DNA from: Ligula intestinalis
Lineage: Eukaryota; Platyhelminthes; Cestoda; Diphyllobothriidea; Diphyllobothriidae
DNA length: 64,000 nt
Direction of reading: 5' to 3'
Assembly (NCBI GenBank): GCA_036362985.1
Contig: JAYGXS010000009.1
Span: forward strand, 22,972,877-23,036,876
In this document: one piece after another, positions 25,226 to 37,734 of the stretch
How the letters are laid out: each line of letters begins with the position of its first letter
How positions within the stretch are numbered: position 1 is the first letter of the stretch
Position numbers and translations under genes: made by a program
Notes under the pieces: generated by a model
Told to the model about the DNA's origin: nothing
The model's input: only the letters and a program-made list of their open reading frames with translations
Databases searched by the model: none

Positions 25226-26454
25226 AACTCAAAGTAAGCAAAATCTGCCAAAACTCCTGATAAATTTCTTAAACTCTTCGTTTGGGTCTGTTTTTTTGGG
25301 GCATAAGCAGGCAGGGGAAACCTGCGAAATGGTTGTCATGACGTTGTTTTTTTCTGCCAAAACAGGCTGATTTTGAAAGTTGTCATGATGCAGCAATCAA
25401 CCCGCTCCCCCTCATACTCCGAATGGTTTTTTCGCTCACTGCCTCATGCAATCCCTTTAGCATTTGCATAAAGTAATGCCTGTTCAGTGTGGTGCTATGG
25501 AGGGCCTATTCAGTATGAAAACTTACCCGGATGTCAAAAGAACCAGTCGTCATGGCCGCGTTACTCTTTTAAGTTTGTCCAGGTAAAGTATCCGAAAGCG
25601 TGTTGCAAGGAGGGTTAGAAAAACAATCATTCTCTTCGCTGCTGGGGTTTCCATGAACGCTACTTGGGCTGGAAGGCATATGAGAGGGTATCAAAAGAAT
25701 ACTTTTTTCATTTCATGATATATAGTGGGAGAGGACAGTACTGTCAGGCCACTTGATTACAGGGGAATAATTCACATTTTTGGAGGTATGCTTTGTTCGA
25801 TTCATGCGCCTGGAAGATGCACCCTGCTAACCCTTCCAAGCGCAAAGCATTCTGCCGAACTCGTTGTAGTTACGATGAGCTGCTGAGCTTTTGACAAGGA
25901 GACAGTTTTACCTAGGAAAGTTGCGCGTTTCGCTGACAGCGAACTTATACCATGGGGTGTTGAGCACTTTGTGGTTATCGCACTGTAAGCTGAAACAGAC
26001 TAAAACGCCTCTGAGTACGTTATTCAAGTACTGCTTAAGAGCTTTTCTTAAAGTTGAATCTCAAATGCCTCAAGGGGTTATAAAGAAAATGTGTTACACC
26101 ATCACGACCTACAAGGTCCTTTCATTTTTCGAAATTAATACAAATTGCCTCGCCTGATAGCTTATGAGAGCAACCTATGAACACCAGGAAACTTGTAGTA
26201 AGCTTTTATTAACCGCGGAATACTGACACTGTTTTACTAATTTTGGGCTAAATCCTTCGCAAGGAAGCTTGATAGGCTCATTCCAAAAGGTGATGTACGC
26301 AGACAAGCCGAAGTGTATTACTTTCAAGACAAAAACTGTGTAATATTCTTAGAGCGATACAAAACTATGTGCCCTTAGCAACTTTCCATCCACATCTGCG
26401 GTTGATGGTGTATTTGACAAGCCTGTAGACGCGCTGAATTGATTTTTGTATAGT
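25226..26454. other. Intronic sequence, nothing recognised
   Basis: Short overlapping frames only; no motif or repeat was recognised. Confidence 0.4.
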
Positions 26455-26610
26455 TCAGCTGATCTTATTGTGAAAAATTCACTTGGATCGATTTTACCCG
26501 CCCGGCCCACTGCTCGTATGGAATCCACCATTCAGGGACAGAAAGTTGACTGCTCAGGCAGGATTTCCTAAGAAATCAGTCTGGAATCCAGCAGAAGGAC
26601 TAATAGGCGG
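26455..26610 (-). repeat. Family A repeat, partial
   Basis: It contains the family A tail only: 'cttggatcgattttacccgc', 'ctcgtatggaatccacca', then 'ggcaggatttcctaagaaat'. The tRNA-like module is missing, so this is a truncated copy. Confidence 0.55.
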
Positions 26611-27284
26611 TAGAAGATCGCTAATTGATGAGCACACCGAGTGACAGAGGATATTTTACACACACAGCCACACAGAGAGGTGATAACGTTTTGTGAAGAG
26701 GCGATAATTAGAGGGGACGCTAGATCTACCGATCTGGCCACAAGAACGGAAGGTAGCGGCGCGGCTCACGCGCCCAAGGACTTATTAAGCAGATGCTACT
26801 GTTGGGCGTTTTCACGGTAGAGAGCAGAAGACAATTGGCTTCCGAGTCTGCCTTGAAACGGTGACTTTGGCATGTCTGCGAAAAGCCTCGTTCTGCTTTG
26901 TGAAAAGGGGGAAGGGAGATGGGGGAGTAGGAGAGAGACAGGGGGGATTTGGCAGACACTAGGGAAAAAAGGTCCTTTATGGTGTGGGCTAGTGTGTAGG
27001 AAAGTACACAGGCTGTGAAGACCAAAATCATGAAGTACTGACTGGAAGGCCGAGATACGGGGCTGTTTTAAAGGATGATTAGCGCGGGCATACGGTGCTG
27101 ACGGCTTTAAAAATTCAATAAGTATGTTGCGGAAGGTATATGCACCAAAATCTCACTACTTAGAGTGCTTTTCTTCATAAATGTTCACCTCTTTTAAATT
27201 TTCTACCTGAGGGAACAGTTTATTTTCGATAAAACTATTTTTGTTCGGATATGTAAAATACGACGACTACGACCAGCAGCCCCA

Positions 27285-27510
27285 CCATCTACGAGCATTT
27301 TATGTAACGAGTGAGCCCCTAGCTGAAAATTTATTTCGATTGAAGAGCTGCTGCTCAGTTAACGGGCTGTTAGCCCGTGTGTCTGTGTGTGTCTATGTCC
27401 ACCGATGAGACTTGCACCCAGGGCGTGGTGGGTCCTCCGTCGCCTGCGGCCAATCAGGGAACTGATGCAGTTTGATTGGCTAGGCTTTGCAAGACGAGCG
27501 TTTCACATGA
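27285..27510 (+). repeat. Family C repeat, copy 1
   Basis: It matches 59490-59730 in order: 'gtaacgag', 'ctcagttaacg', 'gtgtgtgtct', 'cgatgagacttgc', 'gggcgtggtg', 'gcctgcggccaatcaggga', 'tttgattggctagg'. The series of 'taacgag' blocks resembles the ends of pogo/Tigger-type DNA transposons. No transposase is present. Confidence 0.5.
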
Positions 27511-28039
27511 TGAGCTTGGTGCCAGAATGGACTGAAGTTGTTGGCAGATGTTCCACTGTATTTAGTGCAAAATATTTGTTGTGCACCAGGCATCCCCTTC
27601 CTAACAGCGAATAGGAGTTATTGCATTTTTTAAAATTCAAAGTATACAGCCTGTCATTTAAAAGCCGAAAACGCAGGGTGACCCTTTCTTATGGGGATGA
27701 ATGAACAGGCGTACACAGAGTTGTAGAACGTTACCAACAAAGAAACGCATGGGCGACCTTTTAAATTACCTTTATTGGTGACGTGTAGAGGCATTGGTAT
27801 GGGTACTCCTCCCCATCGGGTCGTGGCTAGGTTAGGTCTCTGGAACACATACCTTATATCATTTATCAGACGTTTATCGGGCATCTAATGTTCATGAGGT
27901 TTCTTGGGAAGTGTGATTACCAGCAAGTCCCCAACAGCCGAGGTTATCTCGTCTCGCGCTTTGGTTCAGTAGCCTTGGAAGTTCACTTTAGGTCCCCAAA
28001 ACTGGTTAAATAATCTTATATTTGGCAATAAAAACGCGC

Positions 28040-28560
28040 GCCATAAATAAAAGAGGTATAAGTTTATTTTGCTTTATTTAGTTTACTTTATTATTAATTT
28101 TCATTATTTTTATCTTATTTTTAGATTTCTTTTTAGTTTAGTTGATTTTAGTTTGCATTTGCTCAGTTAGTTAAGTCGGGTTTAAGTTAATTTTTAAGTT
28201 AATTTTTCCATTTATTAGCTACATGCGATGGCTTTTCGAGTTACACTGTTACTTGTTTGCTTTACTTTACCTCAACTTAGTTTAGTTTTTTTAGTTTACT
28301 TAACTTATTACTATTTTCGTCCAGTTTTAAGTTTACTTTTTACTTCATCGTTAAGTTTTATCTGTTTTATTTTAGTTTTAAATTAATGCGTAGTTTAGTT
28401 AAATTAGCTTTTTTAGTTTACCTTTATTTAATTAGTTGGCTTTAGCTTTGGTTAGTTAGTTTTCAGTTTATTTAGGTAAGCTTACTTTATTTTACCTTAC
28501 TTCAGTTAGTTTACGTTAATTTAAGTTTAGTTTTATATTTATGAGTGGCATGCGGTTAAA
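28040..28560. repeat. A/T-rich degenerate repeat island
   Basis: About 500 bp dominated by variants of 'ttagttta' and 'ttttagtttac', with no coding potential. A shorter island of the same character lies at about 45830-46020 and a weaker one at 18105-18330. Confidence 0.6.
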
Positions 28561-29104
28561 ATTGTTGCTTTGCTTCACTTTACTTTGACCTCGAGAATTC
28601 GTAGCTCTTTGCATTACTCCCCAAATTTGAGCTGTTCATGTTATTCGCGTAGTTGCACATTTTGTTTATGGGGCACTTTTTGCTACCAAACATTAGATTA
28701 TTTAAATAATTATTCCTATTTTTCCTTCTTTTTTACGTGCTACTTTTCATGTACGCGCTTTCTTCCCGCTGTAATGTTCAAACTGCAAAATCTCTATTAC
28801 TATCTGTCCTGTATTACACAATGATGGTGTTGGGGGACCAGTTTTAAACTTTCACCGGCCGTTGTCATTCGAGCGTTAATCATGGTCTCCAACCATCGGC
28901 GTCACACACGCTACCCTCCCCCGTCTCCGTGCTTTGCATGCTCGGCCAGTTAGTCATGTTTAAGGTCGTTTGCTGTGCACACAGGGATGATCTAGCACTA
29001 ACGAGGAAGGGAGTACTTGAAATACGCCTGTTAGTCGGGGCTCGACTGGCTGTTCGGTACATACTTCTGTGACAAAGGTGATATGATGAAGAAGTGGATC
29101 CGAC

Positions 29105-29240
29105 GAAGCAAAGGGAGACCGGAATGGCCATTTCTGGCTTATTAGCCGTCATCAGCCAGTCATACCCAATCTCGAGGGTTGGCATCCCCGAAATTTGAAC
29201 CCGGGACCTTCGGGAATTATGTTGAAGTCACTGCCTCCAG
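29105..29240 (-). repeat. Family B repeat, copy
   Basis: It carries the core 'ggaatggccatttctggctt', 'agccgtcatcagccagtcat', and a B-box-like 'aatttgaacccgggacc'. It has the same orientation as the 22.7-kb copy. Confidence 0.6.
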
Positions 29241-29924
29241 TCCACGCGTTCCCTGCTTTTTCGGTTGTGACGGTCTTGAGGGTTTGCGTTGCGAGCTCCT
29301 TGACAAAGTGAAACTTAATTGTTCCTTGAATAGATCAGTTGAACCACCTACATTCATTCACACACTCCTGTTTTCTAACTTAAATATCAGCCACAACCAT
29401 TCCCAGTAACCCTTATACTAACTCCAATTCCAACCTTCCCAATTCTTGCCTTGAAGCTATCACAAGCCCCTCCCCACACCTATTCCCCACCCCAAGAATT
29501 TAGCACAAAGTTACCTGTAGTGTGAAGTAAACTTCAGAATGAGTCAGGTCACTTCAAGTCACTTTATTGAGGAAAGAAGGCTTACACCCTTAAGCTCCCT
29601 ATTTCTCTTCAAAACAAGCGAAGACGTTTAACCTTAATAAAAACCGGGTTAACATCAGCGATAAGTGTGAGCTAGTCGCACACTGCCGCTACTGACACAA
29701 TGTTCATTAGAAGTACAACAGATACGATCAAGTTTGTCGCCACTGTTTCTGAAAGTACGGCCTCCTCAGGGAGTCCGTTCCACGCTCCAAGGACCCTCTG
29801 CGAGAAGGCGTTTCGTCGAACGTCCATATGGGCCGGCTTCCTCTGCAGTTTAAGTGGAGGACCACGCGGTTCGCTAGTCAGGCTTTGACAGTGTACTGTC
29901 AGTAAACTTCTTCGGCCTCAAATC

Positions 29925-30300
29925 AAAATTACTTGGGCACTGGAGACAACTTCGTCTTACGAATTGAGGTCAATGTTTGCATCCCAGGTCTGTATATAGA
30001 TAGAGAAGGAGAAGGTGTTTCGAGCACCGAAATCATACTTTTATTCGTTGGAGCTTTCGGGCTCTTACTGGAGTCAATCGTCGAAGATAAAAACGTCAAC
30101 AAAAAACAAGCAATAGTTATAGGGGCAGCGGGCAATCAACCTTTATAGTGGGGGGAGGAGAGGAGGGGGCAATCAACCACGAGTACCGTCAGTCCGGAGA
30201 TGCGTGCGCAGGGCGATGTACGCTGGTGCCAGATCGATAAATCGATTGATTGAGTTTTCATCCGAGGCAGTCGACACTGCCAGAAACGCTCGCACTCAAG
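29925..30300 (-). pseudogene. Penelope-like element relic, C-terminus and 3' end
   Basis: The minus strand from about 30265 reads DENSINRFIDLAPAYIALR and ends at TGA near 30171. This matches the C-terminal block of the PLE at 40.9 kb (DENSVNRCAELAPAYRALR). Downstream on the same strand is an A/G-rich tail and a hammerhead-like core near 30050-30090 (CGACGA, then CCGAAAGC). The open frame on the opposite strand (29933-30148) is a shadow of this non-coding tail. Confidence 0.65.
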
Positions 30301-31434
30301 GATCGAAGGAGGCAACCTCTGCAGCCGCTGTGGTAGTCAGCAGATATTATCTCAGTACGCTGAAGTTTTAGCTGATTTTTTCATATTCTGTGCTCCACGT
30401 GGTGTTTTTTTCTACTGTAATATTCCATTTAACTGGCTGGACTGTCCTATCCAACGAAGTATGCATAAAACAGTTGACCTAGAGGTTAATTGGATGCAAC
30501 AATGAGTTCAATACTGCTAATGGTATTAACTAGAGCCAGAATTTTCCGGACCTCTGAGGAAGCTGCCCTGCTAATCAGCTATTCAACATCTTTCCATCTC
30601 CACAGGACATGGAGACACGCCATCCCATCGATACATGGGAAAAAAAGGTGTTGGGCTATCACTGAACCAGGAGTTTTTTCGGCCCGATGCTCTACGTTAG
30701 CGCTCCAGCCCTGTGTAGGATACGAAGTAATCCGGCCGGGTAAAGGAAGATAGAGTGTATGCCAACGGTTATAAACGAGTAAATACGATAACGCGTGGAA
30801 GGTCAGAGTGTTATGAATAATTTAATTGAGTATAGAAGCAGTATAATATGAGAAATGGGTAAGTGACTCCCAGACGAGTGCAGTCCAGACATGAGCGGGC
30901 CGGATCCAGAGTTGCATTCCGGCAGTGAGGTCGCAGGGTCCGGTAATCTGCAGACCGGCAGTGAGCTGATCGGGTCCAAGAGTGTCTGAGCGTAGGCAGT
31001 CACCGCAATAAGGTCCTTTGTGAGCTGGCCGTGGAAAGTGATTGGCCCGTTAGGACAGAGAAAGGGTAAACACACGTCCGTGACCTTAACCTGCCTTTGA
31101 CACGCTCTGCTGCGCACGTGCATAGTCTACACGACAGACATTAGGCCCACTCAGAGGCGTGCGAAGAAAGCATGCATTAGAATACGAGGTCACTACACCT
31201 GTTCGAATTAGATATTGATAGTCGCAATGTGGTGCAGTATTTTTGGGATGGGATCACTACTGCTTGGTGTTTACCAGCACTTGTAAGCAGGGTTTGACAA
31301 CCACTGACTCGAAGGCCGCCTGCTAATCAATAAAATTACTGTTTTTGAAATTCGATAGGTCAAGCCAGTTAATTTCTCACTTGAGGAACCCGGCACACTC
31401 CTCTTCAAGCTACAGGTTAAAAAGTCACTCAAAA
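30301..31434. other. Intronic sequence, nothing recognised
   Basis: No motif-bearing frame and no recognised repeat. Blocks such as 'gaccggcagtgag' recur locally near 30920-30970, suggesting short tandem copying. Confidence 0.4.
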
Positions 31435-31800
31435 TTTAACTGAGAAGAAGCAGACGCAATCGCTGGGACAACGACTTTATTCGCCCGACGCTTCGGACTC
31501 CTTAGTGAATACATCATCGGAGACACTAGCAGAAACGGGTACTTCACACAGAGAGGGAGTCGCAGTATGTATACAGTCGCTATACTACTGCAAACTTGTG
31601 ATAATTAATTGCTCCTGCCCCTATCGACGGTAATCGCCCGTGCGTGTGCTAATTGCGATGATGGCCGGCGTGCGGGCCGTGATCTGCTGAACTGTCATTA
31701 CACCCTGCTGGACTTGGGCATGATAATCGCTCGGCTATATGTCGCTGGCGTTAGAGGACACGTTCGCCTGTTCGCTCCCCTGATGCCCCAATTGATTTGG
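31435..31800 (+). repeat. Family F dispersed repeat, copy 2
   Basis: The best preserved member: 'gaagcagacgcaatcgctgg', 'acaacgactttattcgcc', 'gacgcttcggactcc', 'atcatcggagacactagcag'. The minus strand here has a partial hammerhead-like arrangement (CCGATGA, then CGAAGC and GTC), weaker than at the confirmed PLE ends. It may be a solitary PLE terminal repeat; no protein is readable. Confidence 0.5.
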
Positions 31801-32604
31801 CCTCAGCTGCATCAAATATGGGAACAGGCAGGTCATTGCATGTGTTTATAGGCTTCTTCTGAATTACCCCCCCCCCCGCGACTTGCATTTTGGCTGGTAT
31901 TGATAACTTTTCAATGTTAGATCTGGTAGGACGTGCCAGGCCACAACTGAACGTGCCGACTTACAAAGGGTAAAAGTAAGAAGAGGATGCGACCACTGGA
32001 CCACAGTTTTCATTACTGGAAACGTCACATGTTCTGCGTGATAGCTATGTACAAAGAGGGAGCTCAAAGGTATTTACCTATATTTCCCTGATAAAACTGA
32101 ACTGAACTGAACTGGATTCAATCGGGAATCCTTAATCATAGGTTATGGTAGGATAGTCTGAGTCATGCGCAGATAGGGGTCAACGGTTACCTCCCCTCCT
32201 ATCAATCGATTGTTAGCGGTCGGGACTAATTCTAGGGCATCCACCGCTTTAACAGGGGGATAGGAACGTTGCTCGTTCCCGCGTAATACAGATGAAGTTG
32301 CGTCTTGCTGTAGGTTTGTGTCCTAGCCCCAGCTCTTATTTTAACCTTACCCCTAATTCGTAACCCTGACCGTAGCCCCGATTTCCCTGTGAATTTAGCG
32401 CAAGCCACCTGTTTTGCGGGCACTTTCTGCTACTTTATATTACTGCGAAGGTCATAAAAGTACATTCCACGAGGTTTCATATGTACACACAGAAAGGCTT
32501 TTGAAGAAAAATTATATCAGCTCTTGACGGTAAAGTACTGAGACGCATTTAGGGGCCTATCCATTCGGTCTCAACCTCTGCTTTTTATTCCAAAACTAAG
32601 CCTC

Positions 32605-32634
32605 TCTCTTCTTCTTCTTCTTCTTCTTCTTCTT
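32605..32634 (+). repeat. TTC microsatellite
   Basis: About nine TTC units, giving a Glu-rich artefact frame on the minus strand. Confidence 0.9.
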
Positions 32635-32639
32635 TCCAT

Positions 32640-34240
32640 CCATGCCGTCCTTTGTGCAGTTTAAGGTGGGTACTGAAAAGGTCTGCAACTTTATCCCCTA
32701 GAGCCAACTGTAGCATGCATGCTTTCATCAAATAATCTTTCTCAGTAACTACTTGCTGTATCGACGATAGGAGGATCCACAAATCACAGTTCAGGGAAGA
32801 TGGGATGACCTAGAACAGCTTTACTGTGCTAAAGTAGCCGTACAATGGCTGCTGCGAGCGCCGCGTACAAAGGCCGGTCAACTCGGTGGAGAAGTGCACT
32901 GTTCTGAAGTCTTGCCTGCCGTGATATATGGTCTCACCTGCAACCAATCAAATGAAGCGGAAGTAGCGATTGGCTTCAAGCTTACGTACTAATCAAGCGG
33001 CGAGTTAATTGATAGCGTTAGAAATGCCGATAGCGCGCGTGGGAGAGGGGATAATTTGTCACAGGTGAATGTAATGACAGAAGAGGGTGGGGCAGTCAGC
33101 GCAGTTGCGCTGGGTGGCAGGCTCCTACACCTTTTTCTCACAAACTCGATGGCTATTAAGCCGAAAGAGAGCGCTATGCCCTACCCAAACAGCACGGGCT
33201 GCGAACATTTCAAAGACCTCGCCTTGCGACCGTCGCGATGTAAGGCCGTCTAGCGTCTTACTGCGAAGCACAGGATGCTCTTCAAACCAGTGTTGAGGAT
33301 GTATTTTCGGGGTTGATGTCGGTGATAGACCTTAGTTTGTCTGGTGCGATGCTTGCATTACAGCATCAGTGCGGGAGGAGAAAGGAGGTCCGCCCTGCAG
33401 GGAGTGACGTCAAAGGGTTGATGCCGCTGTGAGACCACCACCGCACTGCCGATAGCGAAAAGACAGAGACAAAGGGCGCGTATGCGCGTGAACTTTCACA
33501 GTAGTGACAGTAGAGCGCGAAAAAACAACCTTTTCATTTAACAAGCCAAGCCCTAGACTTTCACCGTAGACTCGCTTGGTTAAGGAGCACACACACACAG
33601 TGGGAAATGGGTGAGGTAAATTAGCTTACGCTGAGTGCCTACCTGTCTGCCCCAGTCTCTCCTCGAATTTCCCGACTGACTGCGGTGAAAAGAGCAACAA
33701 GTCTCCGTCCCAGGAGGGAGCATTCATCCTGCCTTAATTTGATGCGCCAGTTTGTGCACCCAGTTTGCATGAATCGCTCCACAGCCTTTAAGCTATCGCA
33801 TGCTCCTATTGGCTTTGTCAGTGACCTTGACCTTGGAAACTTCCAGGATTTCCAATTCAATTGGAAGTGATAGGTTTCTGGTAGAAACCTGTTTTTATTC
33901 GGATATAATTTCTTTGTTGCTGAACAATGAGACAGGTTTCCATGTTCTCGCACAGGTAGACTGAGTTAACTCTGATTGCATTGTAAATTTGAGTTTAATT
34001 ACTTGCGAGGTAGTTGAAGACAAGCTGTCGGGCTGCAGTTCAACGAAGGTGTTGGATCGATCTTACTGTTAGGCTGGCAGCAACGTTCGGAAGAAAAGAA
34101 GCACTTTATTCAACAGTTACTTGGTCGCTTCGATGGAAGGTAGGATCCCGTTCGGCACTACTCGGTACTGCTCCCCGTGAAGTACTGGTTTCAGGTTCAG
34201 TCACAAATGTCTAGATTTCCCATCGAAACGGGCAAGCAAA
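32640..34240. other. Intronic sequence, nothing recognised
   Basis: No recognised gene or element. A short CA repeat sits at about 33588-33600. Confidence 0.4.
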
Positions 34241-34244
34241 CCAG

Positions 34245-34400
34245 CTCGTCGTACAGTGGGCTAAATCGTTAGAGTTCTAACCAACAGGTTGAGTGACCGA
34301 GCTTCAGGTGGAACACCGCTTATGGTTGGGTATGGCTGGCCGATGACGGCTGGTAAACCAGAAACATCCATTGCAGTCTTCCTTGTCAGTAATGTTCCTC
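34245..34400 (+). repeat. Family B repeat, copy (plus strand)
   Basis: It contains 'cagtgggctaaatcgttaga' (A-box side), 'gagcttcaggtgg', then 'tatggctggccgatgacggc' and 'ccagaaacatccattgcag', the reverse complement of the core in other family B copies. Confidence 0.6.
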
Positions 34401-34927
34401 CAACCCATGACTTTCAGTAAGCGAAGAGTTTAGGAAATGTTGACGTACACTGTAGAGACAAACCATGCATGTGCAATGACCGCCCGTTCTGATGACTCAT
34501 CTCTCTTCCTACGCGTAAGCTTGCTAGATAGCTGGCGGCACAAAGGCTTAACTGAAATTCACATTGCTAATTTAAAAACCTAGCTCACACTTTCAAACTG
34601 CGGAATAGGGCTATCTCCTGCGCGATTTGGGCGGCCGGTTGCTAAATTCCCAACCCCAACAATCATTCTCCTTCTTCTCACTTTCACCGCGACATGAGTT
34701 TTCTTAGACATCCACCGGTAATACGAGCCGTTTCTGTTCCCATATACTGTCGCAGGGATGCCTCTTTACCGTGCTTTTTACATATCGGTTGTTTTTTGAC
34801 AGGAAGATCAAAATCCCACCAGCTCACGAATTTCCATGCCATGACTTACACCAATGCCGGTGGAAGTTTAGTTTAGGTCCCAGAACAGCGTGCCTTATAT
34901 ACGCTTAGCTCCCAGGTTTGTGTCGTA

Positions 34928-34990
34928 AGGTTAGGGTAAATGATAGAATTAGGTTCAGGGTTAGGGTCAGGTTTAGGATAAGGGTTCTGG
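34928..34990 (+). repeat. Degenerate telomere-like TTAGGG tract
   Basis: About 60 bp with repeated 'gttaggg' units and variants ('ggttagggt', 'aggttcagggttagggtcag', 'gtttaggataaggg'). The TTAGGG unit is the common animal telomere repeat. The tract lies about 200 bp from a PLE fragment. Confidence 0.55.
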
Positions 34991-35189
34991 AAATTATTTA
35001 CCAGCAACATTTGGCCGGTGGTGTGAGTCTATAGTGAGTGGAGGAGGCATCAGATCGACTAACAGCCACCGTCGCCAATTCTCAGCTGACCTGCAACCGA
35101 GATAAGCAAAAGTAAACTTTTTTAGATTATTGTCAAGAGCAGAGACAGCGAAAGTAGTAAATAGATCAATCGATTTTGGACTGATAGAG

Positions 35190-35845
35190 ACGGAAAAAAT
35201 TTGCATTTCTAGGAGTTGTAGGATGTGGGCGTATCCGAGGCGATTCTACGGTTTATCGTGTTTGTCTCGTAGGAGTAACTGGATGGTCTGGACTGCCAGG
35301 TCGTGTGGAGTAGAAGTAAAAAGGGACGTGACATCAAAAAGGACCATGATGTTGTTTGGCAGGAGAGTTATTCCTTTAACTTTCTCCAAGAATCGTGTTG
35401 ATGACCGGACTGTGGGGTCTGAATCATTGGTAAAATATCTGAGCCATCAAAACAGCCACTTTGCCAGTCTGTAGGTCAAAGGTCCTTTGAGAGGTACGAT
35501 TGGCCGGATGTGTGCGCCGTCTTTGTGCACCTTGGGGCGACCATAGAAGTTGGTCAGGGCCATTTTTCGCGCTCTTGATATGCATCGGTCGATTGACGGT
35601 CTTGCAACTGATTTCCCCGTTGCCCACATCATTGTTTTCATCTCGCGTGTCAGCGTTTTTATGCGGTTGGACATGCATGGCAAGTAGGATTGACGATCCG
35701 CTAGCAAAGTTTGAGCTTTGTTGATTTAGTCTTTCCTTTCCAATACGACAGTGGAGTGCCCGATGCCTACCGGCACGATAAAGAGATCAGTGTCGGCTCT
35801 GAGTTCCCTAGCTGCCTTACATTCGACCTTTGAGACGTGTGGGAA
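35190..35845 (-). pseudogene. Penelope-like reverse transcriptase fragment, first half
   Basis: On the minus strand, in order: AARELRADTDLFIVP, HSTVVLERKD, INKAQTLLADRQSYLP, ALTNFYGRPKVHKDGAHIRP, LTYRLAKWLF and IMVLFDVTSLFTSTP. These are the N-terminal fingers and the motif A aspartate (FDVTSLFT) of a PLE reverse transcriptase. Stops and frame changes interrupt it, and it loses similarity after about 35200, before the catalytic YVDD. It sits head to head with the next element. Confidence 0.8.
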
Positions 35846-35899
35846 CTGAACATTCTTTGTACATAATTTTAATGACTCTCTTAATATTTCATCAAAATA

Positions 35900-37115
35900 T
35901 TGCGGGCAGATATATGATATCTTTGGACGTTGAGTCACTATTTACCAACGTGCCCCTGGATGAAACAGTTGATATCATTTGTGCATATGCTTCTGAAACT
36001 CGCCTGCCCCTGACATATTACGAGAGTCATTAAACTTATGTACAAAGAATGTTCAGTTCCTATTTAATGGCCAACTTTATAGACAAGTTGACGGAGTGGC
36101 AATGGGTAGTCCTCTTGGTCCTACCTTTGCAAATATATTTATGGGTCACCTCGAAGAAAAAGTAACTTCCACATTGAAAAGTACAAAACTCTATAGAAGA
36201 TATGTGGATGACGTCTTTGCAATTGTTAAAAACATGAAGGAAGCTAAGAAACTACTGTTAACAATGAACAGTTTACATCCAAAAATGAAATTTACGATGG
36301 AAGTGGAACGTGGAAACCAGTTTTCTTTCTTAGACGTTCACATGACTAGGAAAAAAGATGGTTCTATAACGCGTAGAGTTTTCCATAAGAATACATGGAG
36401 AGGGCAGTATTTGCATTATCTAAGTTTTGTCCCCTTACAATGGAAACCTAACTTAGTTTGAACCCTCTTCCAGAGGACAAGCAAAATCTGCTCAATGGAT
36501 ACACTGGATGCAGAAATTGCCAGCCTCAAGGAAACTCTTCTCAAGTGTGGTAATCCAGCTCACTTTATTGAAAAGAATAGCAAACCCTTACGGCAAAAGG
36601 TTATAGAACAATGAACTCCGAAAAAGCCTGTTTTCATTTCCTTGCCATTTAAGGGAGACAACACCTTAAACACCATCATGAGACGTTTACGCAATACCAT
36701 TGAAAGGACCTATTTTGCAGCTGAGCTTGTATTTTGCAACTCGGTGAAGACCCTTGCGATTCCAATTGCGAAAGATGCCTTGCCGTTGTACGCCACTTCT
36801 AATGTTGTTGACCAATTTACATGCACTTGCGGATGCAAGTACATAGGACGAACACAACTGCAATTGGCAGCCAGAGCAAAAGAGCACTAGCCGAATTGGT
36901 TATTAAGACAGGAGAATAGGACTCCCCGTTCTTCTATCACTGGATACCTACTGGATACGGGTCATTCTGTTGACCCTAAAACATCCTTCCGAGTACTTTT
37001 TCGGGCACGAACAACGCGTATCTTACGCTACCTGGAGGCATCATACATAAGGCGGTTTAAACCTGACCTATGTAAACAACTGGAGCATGTGGTGAACCTA
37101 ACCCTGCCGTGGTAG
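35900..37115 (+). pseudogene. Penelope-like element: reverse transcriptase and GIY-YIG, broken
   Basis: On the plus strand: motif A region MISLDVESLFTNVPLDET (about 35917), a frameshift near 36030, then VDGVAMGSPLGPTFANIFMG, YRRYVDDVFAI (catalytic YVDD near 36197-36214) and FLDVHMTRKKDG. After further breaks comes a GIY-YIG domain: FTCTCGCKYIGRTQLQLAAR with AKEH, a stop at 36888, then LLDTGHSVDPKT and a C-terminus ending NLTLPW before TAG near 37113. The protein order RT then GIY-YIG is diagnostic of PLEs, which copy RNA into DNA at nicked targets. The first part of the RT is missing or replaced by the inverted fragment. The C-terminus is of a different type from the 38-41 kb element, so these are separate lineages. 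Confidence 0.85.
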
Positions 37116-37734
37116 CACCGACTCCTTGTTTACCTACCCCCTTCCCACCTTTTTGCCTTCGATGTTTTTGCCTTCGATGTTTTTGCCTTAGACAGTTTAC
37201 TGCGTTTTTTGCAGCCCACAATGTTTGAATACCTACTTTATTGACTGTCTCTTGGCTAACTCAAGTGACCTTGACGTTTTGGATTGATTTTTCTGTATGA
37301 ATTCAATTCTGTAATTTATCATTCGCTATTCTGTTTATGCAGCGAGCGGAAGTGGCTGATGAGCGCTCGCGGAATTTATTGTCCCATTAAATTCTGCTAC
37401 ATATGCTGTCTTCAAATAAGGTGGTCGACGCTGATGCCGACGCTAAGGCTAAAATCCTGCTGTCTTACTGTATGACATCTGCTCCGCCAATCCGACACTT
37501 GTTAGATCGACCATCGAAAAATACGGCACCAATCACGTGGTCCCGGGTACAGGGCGCAAAATACAGGACTCGCGTGTAAAAGTGATGCCGACTTGCGTTG
37601 TAGCAAACAGGCACACTCACTTACCTCCTCTACCTTGATCCGATCACACGTCAATGCCAAGACGACCACGGTTGCATCAACGAAATGAGAGTTTTCTAGG
37701 GAAGTCTAAAGGCAAAATGCAAATAATAATTGGT

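Noticed and set aside
29933..30148. 71-codon plus-strand frame with a hydrophobic stretch
   Set aside because: It lies antisense to the non-coding 3' tail of a PLE relic and resembles the matching tail at 38 kb.
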